A DNA stretch of 64,000 bases from Cognatundibacterium crateris (GCF_010078235.1 NZ_JAABOS010000001.1:62001-126000); one strand, 5' to 3'; shown: positions 8,760 to 18,356, counted from the first letter of the stretch. The notes: a model not told the origin generated them from the sequence alone. A program made the numbers and translations.

Positions 8760-10154
8760 TTAAGCCAGCTGCTGACGCGCACGCGCAATTGCCAGTCGTA
8801 CTTGTTCAGGTGCCGTGCCGCCTACATGATTGCGCGCAGCGACTGAGCCTTCCAGTGTCAGTACGGAGAAAATATCAGCTTCTATCAGTGTCGAGTAGGT
8901 TTGTAATTCCTGCAGCGACATATCGCTCAGGTCGCAGCCTTTTTCGACGCAGGTTTTGACCGCATGGGCAACAGCCTCGTGCGCATCGCGGAATGGCAAA
9001 CCTTTTTTCACCAGGTAATCCGCGAGATCAGTTGCGGTCGCATAGCCTTGCAAAGCAGCGGCACGCATGGCTTCTGGCTTCACGCTGATGCCGGTTGCCA
9101 TGTCAGCGAAAATTCGCAGGGTATCGACCACGGTATCAACCGTGTCAAACAAAGGTTCTTTGTCTTCCTGATTGTCTTTGTTGTAGGCTAAAGGCTGGCC
9201 TTTCATCAGGGTCAGCAAGGCGATCAGGTGACCATTGACGCGACCGGTTTTGCCACGCGCCAGTTCTGGCACATCAGGGTTTTTCTTTTGCGGCATGATC
9301 GATGAGCCGGTGCAGAAGCGGTCGGCGATATCAATGAAGCCTACCCGTGGGCTCATCCAGATTACCAGCTCTTCCGACATGCGTGAAATATGGGTCATCA
9401 CCAGTGCGGCCGCCGCGCAGAATTCAATCGCAAAATCGCGGTCAGATACGGCATCGAGCGAGTTGTAGCACACTTCATCAAAGCCCAGGGTTTTTGCCAC
9501 GCGTTCACGGTCAATCGGGAAGGTGGTGCCGGCCAGCGCAGCGGCGCCCAGTGGCAAGCGGTTGACCCGTTTGCGGCAATCCAGCATGCGCTCGGTATCG
9601 CGCCCAAACATTTCCACATAGGCCAGTATGTGGTGGCCGAAGGTGATTGGTTGTGCTACCTGCATATGGGTGAAACCAGGCAGGATGGTGGCTGCATTTT
9701 TTTCAGCCAGATCAATCAGTGCCGAGCGCAAAGCGCGCAACAGATCGACGATATTATCGATGGCAGAGCGCATATACAGACGGATATCGGTCGCGACCTG
9801 ATCATTTCTGGAGCGGCCGGTATGCAGGCGCTTGCCAGCGTCACCCACCAGTTCGGTCAGTCGCTTTTCTATATTCAGATGCACATCTTCCAGATCCAGC
9901 AGCCATTCAAATTTGCCTGACTCAATTTCATCCAGTATTTGCTGCATGCCACGCTGAATATCGGCGTAATCCTGAGTGCTGATGATGTGCTGTGCGCACA
10001 GCATTTCAGCATGTGCCAGCGAACCCTGGATATCAACCAGCGCCATGCGGTTGTCAAAGAAGACCGAAGCGGTGTAACGTTTGACCAGATCAGAAACAGG
10101 TTCAGAGAAGCGCGCCGACCAGGCTTCGCTTTTTTTATTGAATTGTGATGTCAT
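8760..10154 (-). CDS. argH: Argininosuccinate lyase
   Basis: A 464-residue enzyme of arginine biosynthesis that splits argininosuccinate into arginine and fumarate; member of the fumarase/aspartase superfamily, acting as a cytosolic tetramer. The superfamily signature [12 protein letters not shown] is at residues 283-294, the [13 protein letters not shown] substrate loop at about 111-123, and the catalytic His region in [10 protein letters not shown]. Length matches the family. It is transcribed divergently from the algZ/algR-like pair, a neighbourhood also found in Pseudomonas and other Proteobacteria, where argH sits beside algZ-algR. Confidence 0.98.
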   Translation of the reverse strand: MTSQFNKKSEAWSARFSEPVSDLVKRYTASVFFDNRMALVDIQGSLAHAEMLCAQHIISTQDYADIQRGMQQILDEIESGKFEWLLDLEDVHLNIEKRLTELVGDAGKRLHTGRSRNDQVATDIRLYMRSAIDNIVDLLRALRSALIDLAEKNAATILPGFTHMQVAQPITFGHHILAYVEMFGRDTERMLDCRKRVNRLPLGAAALAGTTFPIDRERVAKTLGFDEVCYNSLDAVSDRDFAIEFCAAAALVMTHISRMSEELVIWMSPRVGFIDIADRFCTGSSIMPQKKNPDVPELARGKTGRVNGHLIALLTLMKGQPLAYNKDNQEDKEPLFDTVDTVVDTLRIFADMATGISVKPEAMRAAALQGYATATDLADYLVKKGLPFRDAHEAVAHAVKTCVEKGCDLSDMSLQELQTYSTLIEADIFSVLTLEGSVAARNHVGGTAPEQVRLAIARARQQLA

Positions 10155-10245
10155 AATGAATGGTTTGCCGTAAAAGGCAGCGGTTTGCGGTAAGTTTTCA
10201 GCAGATTATAAAGCAAGCGTCCCATTTTCCCGAATAAAAGCATCG

Positions 10246-11283
10246 ATGAGTAAGAAAACACCTGCCTCCAGCTTTGAGCCCTACATCCCGGATTGCTGCA
10301 ATCTGGGCGTGGTTTTTCGCGTGCTGCTCGCGGTTAGTGTAGTGGTGCTGGCCGGATTGTGGTCGCGTGGCGACAGTGTCTGGCTGGTGCTGGGTAATTT
10401 CATGGAGGCCTCAATACTGATAGAGCTGATCTGCCTGTGTTCGCTGTTTTTACTGTGCCTGTGCCGGCGTGCTCTGTATCAGGTCTATCTGTCACCGCAT
10501 TTGCAGCGTAGCCTGTGTGCACTGCTGCCGGCACTGGTGAGCTGGCTGGCGGTTGTGTCACTGCGCAGTATGGATTGGTTTGCTTTGATTTTCCCCAGGC
10601 TGGATCTGGCTTTCGTGGTGTTGGCAGCGGGCTGTGCCGGACTGCTGTTTCAACAGTATTTTGAAATGCGTACGCGTGCCTTTTCGCCGGCGCTGGGCGA
10701 GGCCAGGCTGCAGGCTTTGCAGGCCCGCATCCGTCCTCACTTTCTGTTTAACAGCCTCAATACAGCCTTGTCGCTGATCCGGAGTGATCCGCGCCGCGCG
10801 GAGGTGGTGCTGGAGGATTTGTCAGACTTATTCCGCATACTGATGCGCGACACGCGGACCATGATCAGCCTGCGCGATGAATTGCGGCTGTGTGAGCAAT
10901 ACCTGGCGATAGAAACTTTGCGGCTGGGGGAGCGGCTCAATGTTATCTGGGATAGGACTGATCTGGCAGACAACGACGCAAGGGAGGTAGAGATTCCCTC
11001 TTTGCTGTTGCAGCCTTTGATAGAAAATGCGGTGCATTACGGCGTGGAGCCATCGGCAGAAAAGTCTGACATTTCAATTCAATTGAAAAAAAGTTTAAAT
11101 AAGATTGAAATCCGTATCAGAAACCCGCAGCATGCGCGATCCGGTACGCCATCTGGCAATCAGATGGCGCTGGAAAACATCCGGCAGCGTCTGGCTTTGC
11201 TCTATGACGTAGAGGCAGGCATGAGCAGTATGGCTGTGGATGGCTACTTTGAAGTGAAACTGCATTTTCCGGCACGCCGCTGA
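10246..11283 (+). CDS. algZ: LytS/AlgZ-type membrane sensor histidine kinase
   Basis: A 345-residue inner-membrane kinase of the His_kinase family. About four membrane segments occupy residues 20-135. The phosphoacceptor His165 lies in ARIRPHFLFNSLN, followed by LRDELRLCEQYLAIETLRL and the ATP-binding N box in LLQPLIENAVHYG. The rest of the ATPase domain (GNQMALENIRQRLALLY) is intact. The response-regulator gene starts 6 bases after its stop, giving a two-gene operon. Position beside argH matches algZ(fimS)/algR of Pseudomonas, which controls surface polysaccharide and twitching. The symbol follows that synteny; the regulon here is unknown. Confidence 0.85.
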   Translation: MSKKTPASSFEPYIPDCCNLGVVFRVLLAVSVVVLAGLWSRGDSVWLVLGNFMEASILIELICLCSLFLLCLCRRALYQVYLSPHLQRSLCALLPALVSWLAVVSLRSMDWFALIFPRLDLAFVVLAAGCAGLLFQQYFEMRTRAFSPALGEARLQALQARIRPHFLFNSLNTALSLIRSDPRRAEVVLEDLSDLFRILMRDTRTMISLRDELRLCEQYLAIETLRLGERLNVIWDRTDLADNDAREVEIPSLLLQPLIENAVHYGVEPSAEKSDISIQLKKSLNKIEIRIRNPQHARSGTPSGNQMALENIRQRLALLYDVEAGMSSMAVDGYFEVKLHFPARR

Positions 11284-11288
11284 AGACC

Positions 11289-12080
11289 ATGACGCCTATT
11301 CGTTTATACATAGTTGATGATGAATTGCCTGCACGCCAGCGGTTACAGACTTTGCTGGGTGATATCGCTGCGGAATTGCCGCATCAATTGCTGGGCGAGT
11401 GTGGTCAGGTGATGGAGGCGCTGGCGCAAATCCAGGCCCTGAAGCCGGATGTGATTTTGCTGGATGTGCAAATGCCGCTACTCAATGGCATTGAGTTTGC
11501 GGAAAAACTGCATACCTTGATGGAACCTGAGGAAGTGCCGGACATTATTTTTGTCACGGCTTACGAAGAATATGCATTGCGTGCATTCGATGTGCATGCC
11601 AGTGATTATCTGCTCAAACCGGTGCGTGCGACACGGCTGGCAGATGCCTTGAAACGCGTTGCCAGTCGCGCGCAGTTGCGGCAGCGGCAAATAACGCAGC
11701 AATCAGAATTAACTGCTTCGCGCCAGCATTTTTCAGTGGCTGAGCGTGGTCGCATCAGCTTGGTGCCTGTCACAGAGGTGCTGTATCTGAAGGCGGAGCA
11801 GAAATATGTGAGTCTGCACACGGCACAGAAAGAATATCTGATCGAAGAGTCCCTGACCGCATTGGAAGAAGAGTTCAGTGGCTTGTTTGTCAGAGTGCAT
11901 CGCAATGCGCTGGTAGCGCGCGCCGCTATCGCCGGCGTGGAAAAAACCTTGTTAATTGCCGACTCTGGCAGTGAGCAGGAAAAGGTCAGTGAAGTCTGGC
12001 AGTTACGCATCACTGGCAGCGAAGAAAAATTACTGATTTCGCGTCGCCAGTGGGCGGTGATTAAGGCTTTGCTGAAGTAG
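11289..12080 (+). CDS. algR: LytTR-family response regulator, AlgR-like
   Basis: A 263-residue DNA-binding regulator. The receiver domain (1-125) contains the acidic pocket VDDE, phosphoacceptor Asp in DVILLDVQMP and Lys in SDYLLKPV. The C-terminal LytTR domain (about 150-260) contains the typical VLYLKAEQKYVSLHT and VRVHRNALVARAAI. Partner of the kinase immediately upstream (6-base gap). LytTR proteins bind direct repeats in target promoters; no targets are identifiable from this window alone. Confidence 0.9.
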   Translation: MTPIRLYIVDDELPARQRLQTLLGDIAAELPHQLLGECGQVMEALAQIQALKPDVILLDVQMPLLNGIEFAEKLHTLMEPEEVPDIIFVTAYEEYALRAFDVHASDYLLKPVRATRLADALKRVASRAQLRQRQITQQSELTASRQHFSVAERGRISLVPVTEVLYLKAEQKYVSLHTAQKEYLIEESLTALEEEFSGLFVRVHRNALVARAAIAGVEKTLLIADSGSEQEKVSEVWQLRITGSEEKLLISRRQWAVIKALLK

Positions 12081-12095
12081 TCGCTGCCATGAGCC

Positions 12096-12323
12096 TCAGC
12101 GCCAGACCGGTAATCCGCTCAGATCCAGATTCTCATCGTTGACCCAGGCAGGCAGGCCACTGATATCGGTGGGTCCCAGGTCGGCCAGTAAATCCAGTTG
12201 CACCTGTTTCATGACTTTGCCGCGTTTTGAATTTGCCTGCGATTTTTTGTGATCGCTGTTTTCAGGCATGGGTTCGTTCAAACCCGGTAATTCCATCGTG
12301 GCGTTGTCTTTGTAATCTTTCAT
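12096..12323 (-). CDS. Hypothetical small protein with repeated SGLPxW motif
   Basis: A 75-residue open frame with no recognised family. It is acidic/polar at the N-terminus, has a basic centre (KKSQANSKRGKVMKQ) and ends with two near-copies of a motif, DISGLPAW and DLSGLPVW, separated by seven residues. The repeat and the compact fit between the response-regulator stop (15 bases away, convergent) and the tRNA suggest it is real, but there is no good ribosome-binding site before the ATG. An internal ATG (MELPGLNEP) is an alternative start. No function proposed. Confidence 0.45.
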   Translation of the reverse strand: MKDYKDNATMELPGLNEPMPENSDHKKSQANSKRGKVMKQVQLDLLADLGPTDISGLPAWVNDENLDLSGLPVWR

Positions 12324-12455
12324 CGGACTAATTTGAACTGAGTGCAGGACACATAGGCATCAGCTGCCAGAATGCAGCGCATTGACATGATGCTCATCAG
12401 GCGAGTTCAGTCTGTCACTGAAGCGCGCTTGAACAACATCCTTCGTGCAAATAAC

Positions 12456-12492
12456 AAAGCCACCTTAACGCTGCATAGCAGCCGGTGGCTTT
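12456..12492 (-). terminator. Terminator of the initiator tRNA gene
   Basis: AAAGCCACC and GGTGGCTTT form a 9-bp stem around a loop that itself contains a small GCTGC/GCAGC hairpin. It lies 8 bases past the 3' end of tRNA-fMet; the minus strand continues with a short T-rich run (TTTGTTATTT). Confidence 0.65.
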
Positions 12493-12500
12493 GGGAATTC

Positions 12501-12577
<77 letters not shown>

Positions 12578-12830
12578 TCTGAAGAGGCCGAATAATACAT
12601 GGCCGGACTGGTATATACAAGGGGGATGCCGGATTTATTTTTTATTTCATTCTTTTTTATCGCGCTTTTCTGCAGTCTGCGTGGCAGTGCTTGAATTTTA
12701 TTGGCTCCAAGGATTGCTTGTGCAGTGAAACACTGCATAATAGGCAACATGGTTTTAGGAAACAGTTGGTCAGTGAAATGCTGCCTCGCTGTTGCATCAC
12801 CACAGGCTGATAAAAATAAGGAGAGCCATC

Positions 12831-14207
12831 ATGAGTCAAGCTACTTACGATACCCAAATCTCGCCTGAAGGCAGAATGGAAGTTTTATCCAAAGCCGAGG
12901 TCGGACGCCTGCTCGATAGCAGCCATGGCGGTTTGTACCAGTTATTCCGCAATTGCGCTTTAGCGGTACTGAATTGCGGCAGCGGTCTGGACGACGGTAA
13001 AGAATTGCTGGAGCGTTATAAAAACTTTGAAATTAATATCATTCAACGTGAGCGCGGCATCAAGCTTGATGTGAAGGGTGCTCCCGCCAGCGCATTCGTT
13101 GATGGCGTGATGATCAAAGGCATACAGGAACATCTGTTCGCAGTATTGCGCGATATTTTATTTATCAATGCTGAAATCGCCCAAGGCGCGAAATTTGATC
13201 TGAGCCACAGCGAGGGAATCACCGATGCGGTATTCCATATTTTGCGGAATGCGAATTTGCTGCGACCCCAGGTCAGCCCGAATCTGGTGGTCTGCTGGGG
13301 CGGACATTCGATTTCCGGCACTGAGTACGACTACACCAAGCAGGTTGGCTATCAACTGGGCTTGCGTGGTCTCGATATCTGTACCGGTTGTGGTCCGGGT
13401 GCGATGAAGGGGCCGATGAAAGGCGCAACCATCGGCCATGCCAAGCAAAGAACCGGGCAAGGCCGCTATATCGGCCTGACTGAGCCTGGCATCATCGCGG
13501 CGGAAGCGCCAAATCCCATCGTCAATGATCTGGTCATTTTGCCGGATATAGAAAAGCGGCTGGAAGCCTTTGTGCGCGTCGGTCATGCAGTGATCGTATT
13601 TCCTGGTGGTGCCGGTACAGCGGAAGAAATTCTGTATCTGCTCGGCATACTGCTGCATCCGGAAAATACCGATTTGCCTTTCCCGCTGATTTTCACTGGC
13701 CCTGAGGGCGCAGTCGATTATTTCAGACAGATAGATCAGTTTATTGGCGATACCATAGGCGCGGAAGCACAGAAACGTTACAAAATTATCGTCAATGATC
13801 CTGCGCAAGTCGCACGTGAAGTGGAGGCCGGAATTCGCGAGGTGCGCGCCTACCGCAAAGCCCATGGCGATGCCTACTATTACAACTGGATGCTCAAAAT
13901 CGACAGTGAATTTCAGCATCCGTTTGAGCCTACCCACGCCAATATGCATAATCTGGCGCTGCATAAAAACCAGCCGCCGCATTTGCTGGCGGCAAACCTG
14001 AGACGTGCTTTTTCAGGTGTGGTGGCGGGTAATGTCAAGGATCAGGGTATACGTGCGATAGAAAAACACGGCCATTTTGAATTGCGGGGGGATCCGTCTA
14101 TTATGGATTCCATGGATACCTTGCTCACAGCATTCATTGCGCAGCACAGGATGAAGCTGCCGGGTAAGGCCTATGTGCCTTGCTATCGTATCTTAAAATC
14201 AGGCTAA
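12831..14207 (+). CDS. ppnN: Pyrimidine/purine nucleotide 5'-monophosphate nucleosidase
   Basis: A 458-residue enzyme of the PpnN/YgdH family that cleaves nucleoside monophosphates to base and ribose-5-phosphate; the E. coli enzyme is stimulated by (p)ppGpp. The LOG/Rossmann core shows CWGGHSISGTEYDYTK, GCGPGAMKGPMKGA and FPGGAGTAEEILYLLGI. Flanking N- and C-terminal domains and total length match E. coli YgdH (454). The ATG at 12831 has an AAGGAG-like site about 8 bases upstream and begins MSQATYDTQISPEG. A 39-base upstream extension of the frame is unlikely. Monocistronic. Confidence 0.95.
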   Translation: MSQATYDTQISPEGRMEVLSKAEVGRLLDSSHGGLYQLFRNCALAVLNCGSGLDDGKELLERYKNFEINIIQRERGIKLDVKGAPASAFVDGVMIKGIQEHLFAVLRDILFINAEIAQGAKFDLSHSEGITDAVFHILRNANLLRPQVSPNLVVCWGGHSISGTEYDYTKQVGYQLGLRGLDICTGCGPGAMKGPMKGATIGHAKQRTGQGRYIGLTEPGIIAAEAPNPIVNDLVILPDIEKRLEAFVRVGHAVIVFPGGAGTAEEILYLLGILLHPENTDLPFPLIFTGPEGAVDYFRQIDQFIGDTIGAEAQKRYKIIVNDPAQVAREVEAGIREVRAYRKAHGDAYYYNWMLKIDSEFQHPFEPTHANMHNLALHKNQPPHLLAANLRRAFSGVVAGNVKDQGIRAIEKHGHFELRGDPSIMDSMDTLLTAFIAQHRMKLPGKAYVPCYRILKSG

Positions 14208-14489
14208 GCCAGTTGGACGTGCGGACTGGCACGCTGCGATGCTGTGTCAGTCGCAAAAAGCTGCTGGCTGGCTGACAGACAGTCGTTTTTGTACGATTCA
14301 TGCATTTAAGTAACATTAGTTGACGGAAACAATGCAGTCGGGCTTGTTGCGTATGCTATAAATCACCTAAGATGTGAAAGCGACACATTGCTGCAATTAT
14401 TTCTGTGGGGACATCAATTTCTTTGGGTTCATCCTGTGAAATTGGTAAGATAGCCAAGTATCGATCTTTTCACTATTGAGGAAACTATT

Positions 14490-15446
14490 ATGAGTACCGT
14501 ACAGCAAGAAGTTGATGAACGTACCAACCTCACAGGCTCCAATAAATTTGAGTTGTTATTGTTCCGCCTGGGCGGTGATGCCAGCGGCGACCGGTCCGAG
14601 CTGTTTGGTATCAATGTATTTAAAGTGCGGGAAATCGTGGCCATGCCAGCTATTACCGCTGTAGCTGGCTCCCTGCCGCATATGCTGGGCGTAGTGAATT
14701 TGCGCGGTCAGATCATTCCCGTGATTGATCTGCCATCGGTGGTTGGCTGTACCCCTAAGACTGGCCTCAATATCATGCTGGTTACCGAATATGCGCGCAC
14801 TACTCAGGGTTTTGCGGTGGAATCGGTAGAAGAAATCGTACGCCTGGACTGGAGTCAGGTCTTGTCAGCAGAAAGCAGTGCGGTTGGCGGCATGGTGACC
14901 AGTATTGCGCGCCTCGACGGTGACACAGAAAACACTCGCCTGGCGCAGGTGCTGGACGTGGAACAAATCCTGCGGCAGATCACGCCTTCTGATACCAAAG
15001 ACGTCGATCCGGAAACCATAGGCGATAAATTACAAATGAAGGAAGGTGCGGTCATTCTGGCGGCCGATGATTCCGGTGTGGCGCGTAGTCTGATCGAGCA
15101 AGCGTTGGGCGCTATCGGTGCACCTTTCATTATGACCAAGACCGGTAAGGAAGCCTGGGATAAATTGCAAGTCATCGCAGCAGCAGCCCAGAACGAAGGC
15201 AAACAACTGCGCGATAAAGTCGCGATGGTGCTGACCGATCTGGAAATGCCGGAAATGGATGGCTTCACGCTGACCCGAAAAATCAAACAGGATGAACGCT
15301 ACAAACACCTGCCGGTGATCATCCACTCTTCTTTGTCCGGCACTACCAATGAAGAGCATATCCGCACCGTAGGCGCCGACGCCTATGTCGCGAAATTTGT
15401 GGCAGAAGAACTCGCAGCGGCGATACGTAAGATACTCGCCAAGTAA
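14490..15446 (+). CDS. cheV: CheV-like chemotaxis coupling protein (CheW domain plus receiver)
   Basis: A 318-residue protein. The N-terminal CheW domain (about residues 18-165) includes PHMLGVVNLRGQIIPVIDLP. The C-terminal CheY-like receiver (about 190-316) contains ILAADDSG, phosphoacceptor Asp in VLTDLEMPEMDGF and the Lys in DAYVAKF. CheV proteins couple chemoreceptors to CheA and tune adaptation or specific receptors. A good ribosome-binding site (GAGGAAAC) precedes the ATG. No other chemotaxis genes are in the window, so it is an orphan copy. Followed by its own terminator. Confidence 0.92.
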   Translation: MSTVQQEVDERTNLTGSNKFELLLFRLGGDASGDRSELFGINVFKVREIVAMPAITAVAGSLPHMLGVVNLRGQIIPVIDLPSVVGCTPKTGLNIMLVTEYARTTQGFAVESVEEIVRLDWSQVLSAESSAVGGMVTSIARLDGDTENTRLAQVLDVEQILRQITPSDTKDVDPETIGDKLQMKEGAVILAADDSGVARSLIEQALGAIGAPFIMTKTGKEAWDKLQVIAAAAQNEGKQLRDKVAMVLTDLEMPEMDGFTLTRKIKQDERYKHLPVIIHSSLSGTTNEEHIRTVGADAYVAKFVAEELAAAIRKILAK

Positions 15447-15464
15447 GCATCTGCCTGCCGAAGT

Positions 15465-15494
15465 AAAAAAGGACGCTAATGGCGTCCTTTTTTA
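15465..15494 (+). terminator. Rho-independent terminator of the cheV-like gene
   Basis: AAAAAAGGACGC, short loop, GCGTCCTTTTTTT: a stem with an A-tract before and a T-tract after, about 20 bases past the stop codon. The A/T symmetry means it can also stop transcripts arriving from the convergent gene. Confidence 0.85.
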
Positions 15495-15510
15495 TTCAGG
15501 ATCTACAGAT

Positions 15511-15939
15511 TTATCTGCTGCCCGCAACTTTCTGCCATCCGCCCGGACATTGTTTGATGGCGGGATAGAAGCCGTCTGGGTCCCGGCAATACAGCCATTC
15601 ATTGGGGGCGGTCATGGGTGGAGCTGTACGTATTTCATCCCTGTAGATGACGGTCGGTGCCGGTTCTATGCTGTAGCTGCTGGTGGAATACGTCGTTACC
15701 GGCTGGGTGTAGACAGTCCGGACTTCTACCGGAGCCGGGTACACAATATTGCGCGTGTACACTGGGCCATAGTACACCGGTGCGACGCCATAATAAGGCC
15801 GGTACCAGGAATGATGATGGTGATGGCTGTAATGAGCCGGTGTCAGGTTGATACGCAAGCCAGCGTGGACGCCAGCTTGTGCCTGTGTTGCTGCGCCTAA
15901 TCCGAGTAGCAGGGTGCCAGTGATCATCCAGGTTTTCAT
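15511..15939 (-). CDS. Small exported His/Tyr/Pro-rich protein, unknown function
   Basis: A 142-residue protein with a clear signal peptide (about 1-22, ending ATQAQA). Next to it is HYSHHHHHSWYRPYYG, then a Tyr/Pro/Val-rich low-complexity stretch (APVYYGPVYTRNIVYPAP). The C-terminal part ends EWLYCRDPDGFYPAIKQC-like sequence plus PGGWQKV, a short two-Cys module seen at the end of many proteobacterial exported proteins. The ATG at 15939 has an exact AAAGGAGG Shine-Dalgarno 3 bases away from optimal spacing; the frame extends further upstream but without sense. The polyhistidine run could bind metal (inference). Convergent with the cheV-like gene. Confidence 0.85.
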   Translation of the reverse strand: MKTWMITGTLLLGLGAATQAQAGVHAGLRINLTPAHYSHHHHHSWYRPYYGVAPVYYGPVYTRNIVYPAPVEVRTVYTQPVTTYSTSSYSIEPAPTVIYRDEIRTAPPMTAPNEWLYCRDPDGFYPAIKQCPGGWQKVAGSR

Positions 15940-16235
15940 TATGCCTCCTTTAGCCTTACTATTTTCCTGTGGATGGAAACTTATTGCGGGATTCGCAATC
16001 TGTGTACCTGTGCCAGAGATTCGAGTTTTGGGGCGGCCCAGGTTGCCGTATTTCTGCATCATAGCAGCAAATTGATGCAGGGAATCAGCTTGCTGAAAGA
16101 GGCATCTGATGTGCGCTATGGTGCTGCCTTCTGCTACTTTTTTGAGCGGAAAACAGGATTTTGTGTAAATTGAAACGTCGGTTTGCCGCGATCTCTGCGA
16201 AAATGAAAATAAATAAGTTAACTAGGGAAGCAATA

Positions 16236-18281
16236 ATGAAAATAAACCTTAGCTTCAAACATAAGGTACTCACGCTGGCAGTGTTTGCAGTAACCCAGAG
16301 TTATGTCGGCCTGGCGCAAGCAGCAACATCCTCCGCTGTTGCCAACGCCGCTGCAGATGGCGCTGAAGCACCTGTCAATACAGTACGCGAACGCTACACC
16401 AAATACGAATATCAGATACCGATGCGCGACGGCGTCAAGCTGTTTACTGTGGTGTATGTTCCAAAGGATAGTAGCCAGACTTACCCGTTTCTGATGCAGC
16501 GCACGCCTTACGGCTCCGGCGTGCATGCCGGTGGCGAAACGCACTATGGCGTTGATTTTTATCCCAACTCCCTCGGGCCGGGGCGTGATTTTGAGCAAAG
16601 TGGCTATATCTTCGTGACCCAGGATGTACGTGGCCGTTACATGTCTGAGGGCGTATGGCAGGAAATGACGCCACATGCCAAAACCACGCGCGCCGCTGGT
16701 GAGGGTGTAGAAAGCCAGGATATGCATGACACGGTGGAATGGCTGCTCAGGAATGTGCCGGGCAATAATGGCAAAGTTGGTATCTGGGGTATTTCTTATC
16801 CCGGGTTTTATACCTCGGCCAGCATCATCGATTCACATCCTGCGATTAAAGCGGCTTCGCCTCAGGCGCCAGTGACCGATCTGTATATGGGCGATGATTC
16901 CTATCATGGCGGCGCTTTCATGCTGGCGGCTAATTTCGATTTTTATTCGAATTTCACTGTCGAAAAAAATCCTACGCCACTGCCCAAGACCTGGGGTCAG
17001 TTTGATTACGGCACGCGCGATGGCTATCAGTATTTCCTCAAGCATCTGACGCTGGCGAATATCACTGCGCAACTCAGCGATAAGCAACGTGAGCTGCTGA
17101 TGCCGATTATCGTGCACAGCACTTACGACGCCTTCTGGCAGGAGCGCAATATCACGCCGCATCTCAAAAACATCCGTGCAGCGGTGCTGACGGTAGGTGG
17201 CTGGTATGACGCAGAAGATGTGCAGGGCCCGTTCAGTACGTATCAGGCGATACGCAAGCAGCAGAGTAAAAAAAATGGCGAACGTGCCCCGTTTAATGGT
17301 CTGGTAATCGGACCCTGGGTACACGGCGGCTGGGCTGGTGCGGATGGCAAATCACTGGGCCAGGTCAGCTTCGACAGCAAAACCGGCGAGTATTATCGCA
17401 AGCAGTTACTGTTCCCGTTTTTTGAACATCATCTGAAAGATGCCAAGATCAAATCTGTTGCGGAGGTGAATGCGTTTGAAACCGGCACCAATATCTGGCG
17501 GCAGTATGCAAGCTGGCCGCCTGAACAGGCGAAAGCGGCGACTTTGTATTTCGGTGCTGATGGCAAGCTTAGCTGGAAGCAGCCTGCTGCCGTAAATACC
17601 GCAAATGCCGCTAACACTGGTTTTGATGAATACATTGCTGACCCTAAAAAGCCAGTGCCATTTGTGTCCTATGTGGCGACAGGTGCGCCGCGTGAATACA
17701 TGGTCAGCGACCAGCGTTTCGCCTCGGTGCGGCCGGATGTGCTGGTGTACCAGACTGAGCCGCTGGAGCAGGACGTGACCATCGCGGGTCCGCTACAGCC
17801 ACGCCTGTTTGTGTCGACCAGCGGTAGCGATGCGGATTGGGTGGTGAAACTGATCGACGTCTATCCTGATGACTATCCGGAACGCAGCGGTGGACGTGAA
17901 CGTGGCAGCGATGTGCCGCCACCTTCAACGACGCTGGCTGGCTATCAGCAATTGGTACGCGGTGAACCTTTCCGTGGCAAGTTCCGTCAGAGTTTTGAAC
18001 AGCCTCTGCCTTTTGTGCCAAACGAAGTCACGGAAGTGAAGTTCAGCATGCCCGATGTGTTGCATACGTTCCGGCGCGGTCATCGCATCATGGTGCAGGT
18101 GCAAAGTTCCTGGTTTCCGCTGACCGACCTCAATCCGCAGAAATTTATGGAAATACCACAGGCTAAACCTGAAGACTTCCAGAAAGCAACACAAAGGGTG
18201 TATCGTTCTGCCACCCAGGCCTCAGGTCTGGGTGTGCAGGTCATTACAAGCAATAAAAATCCTGTATCTCTGACACAATAA
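16236..18281 (+). CDS. Exported CocE/NonD family hydrolase (S15-like acylase/peptidase)
   Basis: A 681-residue exported serine hydrolase of the CocE/NonD family, related to X-Pro dipeptidyl-peptidase, cocaine esterase and glutaryl-7-ACA acylase. A signal peptide runs about 1-29 (ending YVGLAQA). The alpha/beta-hydrolase core has the nucleophile Ser in GIWGISYPGFYTS, and the acid/His region in VLTVGGWYDAEDVQGP and IGPWVHGGWAG. A C-terminal jelly-roll domain (PepX_C) follows from about residue 480. The ATG at 16236 with AGGGAAG upstream fits the signal peptide; 25 codons of open frame upstream do not. An M13 peptidase follows 75 bases later, so the two may form a peptide-degrading export operon. 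Confidence 0.9.
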   Translation: MKINLSFKHKVLTLAVFAVTQSYVGLAQAATSSAVANAAADGAEAPVNTVRERYTKYEYQIPMRDGVKLFTVVYVPKDSSQTYPFLMQRTPYGSGVHAGGETHYGVDFYPNSLGPGRDFEQSGYIFVTQDVRGRYMSEGVWQEMTPHAKTTRAAGEGVESQDMHDTVEWLLRNVPGNNGKVGIWGISYPGFYTSASIIDSHPAIKAASPQAPVTDLYMGDDSYHGGAFMLAANFDFYSNFTVEKNPTPLPKTWGQFDYGTRDGYQYFLKHLTLANITAQLSDKQRELLMPIIVHSTYDAFWQERNITPHLKNIRAAVLTVGGWYDAEDVQGPFSTYQAIRKQQSKKNGERAPFNGLVIGPWVHGGWAGADGKSLGQVSFDSKTGEYYRKQLLFPFFEHHLKDAKIKSVAEVNAFETGTNIWRQYASWPPEQAKAATLYFGADGKLSWKQPAAVNTANAANTGFDEYIADPKKPVPFVSYVATGAPREYMVSDQRFASVRPDVLVYQTEPLEQDVTIAGPLQPRLFVSTSGSDADWVVKLIDVYPDDYPERSGGRERGSDVPPPSTTLAGYQQLVRGEPFRGKFRQSFEQPLPFVPNEVTEVKFSMPDVLHTFRRGHRIMVQVQSSWFPLTDLNPQKFMEIPQAKPEDFQKATQRVYRSATQASGLGVQVITSNKNPVSLTQ

Positions 18282-18314
18282 AAATAGCCAACTTATTTGG
18301 GCTCATTATTAAGA

Positions 18315-18350
18315 CTTATTATTCAGACTTGTTATTCAGACCTTTTCAGA
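18315..18350 (+). repeat. Short imperfect tandem repeat before the M13 peptidase gene
   Basis: ACTTATTATTCAG, ACTTGTTATTCAG and a shortened third unit (ACCTTTTCAG) run head-to-tail just before the ATG at 18357. No function is evident. The stretch replaces a normal Shine-Dalgarno sequence. Confidence 0.5.
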
Positions 18351-18356
18351 CCAAAA

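Noticed and set aside
13158-13982. 274-codon open frame on the minus strand inside ppnN
   Set aside because: It lies antisense to a highly conserved gene with full-length family match; the translation is His/Arg/Gln-rich shadow sequence without domains.
15465-15494. Riboswitch or attenuator at the end of the cheV-like gene
   Set aside because: The structure is a simple A-stem-T terminator placed after the stop codon, with no leader gene following.
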